From Wyeomyia smithii (lineage: Eukaryota; Arthropoda; Insecta; Diptera; Culicidae), in NCBI RefSeq assembly GCF_029784165.1, contig NC_073695.1:145909946-145973945 (forward strand): a stretch of 64,000 nucleotides of DNA. The letters are read 5' to 3'. The first letter of the stretch is position 1, and every line of letters starts with the position of its first letter. Below, piece after piece: positions 61,527 to 64,000 of this stretch. Made by a program: the position numbers and the translations under genes. The notes beneath the pieces were generated by a model that saw only the letters and a list, made by a program, of their open reading frames with translations, ran no database searches and had not been told where the DNA came from.

Positions 61527-62211
61527 CTATTGTCGAAATCTATCCTGTCTTATCTGATCGAAGTCGAATTCGCGAACAAAAACACCGGTGGGCCAAGTAG
61601 AAGCGCGTAGAGCGACATCCTTTGCTCTTTCGGTATCTCCACCCGAAATGATATAAATTTCAAATTCGTTAGATCCACTTTTTTTTCCCCAACATAATAA
61701 CGTTAGGTGCTTCACTGATGCCGAGGCACTCTCGGGTCATCGAAACGACATCATCAGCTGTGTGACTGGGATCTAATCTGCTTATATAGAGCCAAAACTG
61801 CTGCCGTTCATCAGCAACTGTTTTAATTTTGCACTGTATTGATCTCGTACCACACACACCGGCCGCTGCAGAACGAAACTTCACATTGTCTTCGCGGCTC
61901 CTTTTAGGTGTCGGTTGTTCTCCGGGCTGTCGCTGAGAATAAAAGATCTGCTGAGCTGGAACAGCCGCGCTGGTAGGAAAGTGTTTCTCGATGCGATTCG
62001 ACAGATTTGTGACGACTGTATTCAAATTAGCGACAGCTTCACACAGTAATGATGTATCGGAAGCTGGATGTGTGTTGGGGGCTGGGAGCTGCAACCAGTC
62101 GTTGAATCTTTTTGCGCACTCATCGCATAACCAAAAAAGATTATCACTGAGGGTTGATAACACATCCAAAACAGAGCGCTGCAATCCTGGTATGCAGGTG
62201 CGATGAAACAT
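61527..62211 (-). pseudogene. CR1-like LINE 2 ORF1 fragment
   Basis: Starts MFHRTC...FWLCDECAKRF, the C-terminal half of a PHD finger, so the 5' part is missing. A Pro/Ala-rich linker follows, then a region ending SEAPNVIMLGKK. A frameshift near 61680 continues as VALRASTWPTGVFVREFDF to 61527. Together with the LINE at 31966 it shows the PHD-type ORF1. Confidence 0.65.
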
Positions 62212-62215
62212 CTTT

Positions 62216-63368
62216 TTATCTTCTGATCGAGAAATGGGTGCACGAGGGGTTTTTGGTGCCCCAGGAAGCGTTGGGTACTCCTGGTTGGATTTAAAATAAA
62301 ACCGGGAGGCACGTGCTTCGGTTTTTTTTCAACGCTTCCTTTTGTGTTGGCTTATTGGTCATCCCGCTAAGGGTTATCTTGCGGTCTTTGCGAGAAATAC
62401 TAAGAGAGTTGATCATTCTTCTCTTCCTAGATTTTTCTGGCATGGCATAAGAACACCCTTCGACGGGATCGTCAGATGTACCCTCACCGATTGGCAAAAA
62501 GGAAAAGATATTTTCTGTCGAGGGTGACTCAGCCCTCTTAAGCATTTCTGCAAAAGAGCGCTTTGATCATCCCTTGAGGGAACGATTAATTTTTTCCTCG
62601 CGCTGTTTGTACGCGGGACACGCCGAAAGGTCATGCCGAGTTCCCTCGCAGTAAATACACTTTTCAGTATCCCCACTGCAAGCGGTCTCAGCATGATTGC
62701 CTCCGCACTTGCTGCAGCGTGCCTTGTTGTAGCAGTAGGTGGCTGTATGACCTAACTGCTTGCAGTTTTGGCAATGCATGCCCCGCGGTACGAACGGGCG
62801 TACAGGCAGACGAACCCTGTCCAAAGAGAAGGGTTCGGCAGTGCGGATCCGGCGAATGTTACACGGAAGGAATCCGAAGCAAGGAATTTCTTCTTCCCTT
62901 CTTCGATGGGAAAAAAAATACTGAATGCAATTGCTTGACATCCAGTATCTTTACATTTTGGATCAGGGGGTTCTTGAAGCAGCCAACCCCGTGACGCAAA
63001 ATGTCATCGACCGTAAGGCTTCCTTCGGTAACCACACCGTCGGTCTCCACGTCCTTGGCAGGGATGTACACGCGGTACTCTCTCGTGAAGAGCTCGTAGC
63101 TAGCAATTGCGTTTGCTTGCTTCAAGCTACTCACGACAACTCGCAGTTTGTTCGGTCTAACCTTTGTAATTTCGGTTACGTCCGAAAACTGTTTTGCCAG
63201 GTCCTTGCCAATTTGGATAATATTTAAAGGCTTCTATCCATCCCCCATCCCAGCCTAAAGAAAACTACAAACGGACCTTTCGCGGAATTGATGAGGGAGA
63301 TCTCAATCTCTTCCCCATTTGTTTCCACATCCAGGGATAGTTGCACCTGCATGTCGTCCATTTTTTGC
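62216..63368 (-). pseudogene. I-type LINE copy 2 ORF1, zinc-knuckle part
   Basis: The minus-strand start MDDMQVQLSLDVETNG is at 63368. The frame changes, then VVVSSLKQAN...GVGCFKNPLIQNVKILD and the knuckles CQNCKQLGHTATYC, CSKCGGNHAETAC and CIYCEGTRHDLSAC (62941-62567). It continues to about 62216, where the CR1-like LINE is inserted. It keeps about 12 codons after GVGC that copy 1 has lost. Confidence 0.75.
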
Positions 63369-63378
63369 GGAAGCGTTT

Positions 63379-64000
63379 AGCTTTTTTTCTTAACTAGTGC
63401 TTCACAAAATTCATTGTTCTTTAAAGGAATAAATGTATACAATTCGAAGCCTAGACACATCAGACGTACGGCGACGCTATCAGAATTCAAGAGACTATGC
63501 ATTTCACACGTCAAAGCTGAATTTCAAGCAGTTATTTAATTTTTTAATTTAGCTGAATTGTAATTGACGAAGTTCTTGTAACGGATGATCTCTGTGGACA
63601 CTGCTATATAGCTTTTTTGAGGAATATGGTAGCACTGAAAAACTATTATGTTCGTCACGAGGGTGAGGATAGATTTTGTAATTATTGATGTAGTATAAAA
63701 TAAAAAAGAGTAGTCTACGAAGGTTTGAAAATCGCGCGCGATGATCAGATATGAAGGACTGAATTTAGAAATTTAATCATTTGAAATGGAGAATACCTTT
63801 TTTTTTTTTTCACGTTATCAAGATACTCGCCAGAGTAATCGGAACGATTTTAGTTCTGCTGGTTGTTATTGGACTTTGGTTTCCTAGCCGGTCTAGGATA
63901 TTTTCGAGTTGGAAATATTCTCGACTTCCCTAGGTGGGGGCTCTCTTATAAATCACATCGAAGTTGACAGTTGGACTTGTGCTTTGCTTGCTGCTGACTG
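63379..64000. other. Unassigned end of window with a TATA-like site
   Basis: No coding. Near 63948 CTTATAAATC is a possible TATA box, with TTGCTTGCTGCTGACT downstream; this could be a promoter or an LTR edge running past the window. Confidence 0.3.

Larger units (their letters stand above)
58731..62215 (-). mobile_element. CR1-like LINE, second, 5'-truncated, (TAAA)n tail
   Basis: On the minus strand: PHD-like ORF1 fragment (62211-61527), ORF2 endonuclease (61513-60566), RT (60572-58802), and a TAAA-repeat tail at 58741-58758. It is inserted in ORF1 of the I-type LINE. Flanking target bases show a short AT-rich ATAAG-like match, but the duplication is uncertain. Confidence 0.75.
53836..63378 (-). 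mobile_element. I-type LINE copy 2, split by two insertions
   Basis: Three parts on the minus strand: 63378-62216 (ORF1), 58730-56007 (ORF1 end, ORF2 endonuclease and RT) and 54440-53836 (RT end, RNase H, 3'UTR). The gaps hold a CR1-like LINE (58731-62215) and a GGGTCATTCC element (54445-56002). Less deleted in RT than copy 1 but with many frameshifts. Confidence 0.8.

Overview
The window looks like nuclear DNA from a large, transposon-rich insect genome, most likely a culicine mosquito (Aedes-like). The reasons are a Juan-like jockey LINE, an errantivirus with a baculovirus-F-like env, several recalled mosquito interspersed repeats (one carrying a GCCTTTCTCCTAGAAAGG motif), Helitrons, a tRNA-derived SINE, and one split exon of a host gene. 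The assignment comes from recognised families only; no database was searched. There are no bacterial genes, operons or CRISPR arrays.

Host gene. The only convincing host coding sequence is one 542-nt exon at 29609-30150 on the minus strand. It has consensus splice sites and encodes part of the C-terminal WD40-like propeller of the JIP3/JIP4 (sunday driver, syd) kinesin/JNK scaffold. No second exon was recognised, so the window probably lies in two very large introns of this gene, or the exon is isolated by misassembly.

Layout. 1-1735: broken Ty3/gypsy-type gag and leader (minus). 1882-7226: TIR element (ends TAGGGTAG) containing a head-to-head Penelope-like element with a hammerhead-ribozyme remnant. 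7385-9572: interspersed repeat, a stretch without genes and a TA-flanked MITE. 9675-10174: assembly gap. 10461-12641: element with long inverted arms, ends GGGTCATTCC, a cysteine-rich ORF and an inserted palindrome. 12817-28741: errantivirus (LTR, PBS, gag/pro remnant, pol, env) split by a Juan-like LINE (15147-18722) and an RNase-H-bearing I-type LINE (21348-26906), ending in an inverted LTR. 28742-29407: duplicate of the LINE-tail/env junction. 29609-30150: syd exon. 31766-41400: CR1-like LINE with a PHD-type ORF1, interrupted by a 4.2-kb tRNA-bearing inverted tandem array (33205-37452, flanked by a 17-bp duplication) and by a second TAGGGTAG element (38361-39521). 41446-47629: two Helitrons, the second with about 2 kb of CTGT/CTGC satellite. 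47630-49085: SINE and old repeats. 49086-51785: second Juan-like copy. 51786-53752: short repeats and MITEs. 53836-63378: second I-type LINE copy (minus), split by a GGGTCATTCC element and by another CR1-like LINE. 63379-64000: unassigned, with a TATA-like site.

Almost every element is broken by stops, frameshifts, truncation or later insertion, so this is a layered record of insertions and not a set of cooperating genes. The most unusual structures are the TSD-flanked tRNA-bearing inverted array, the GGGTCATTCC elements with the cysteine-rich ORF, and the 13-bp-duplicated palindrome. Long (TA)n runs sit at several breakpoints, including the one beside the host exon, so misassembly must be kept in mind.
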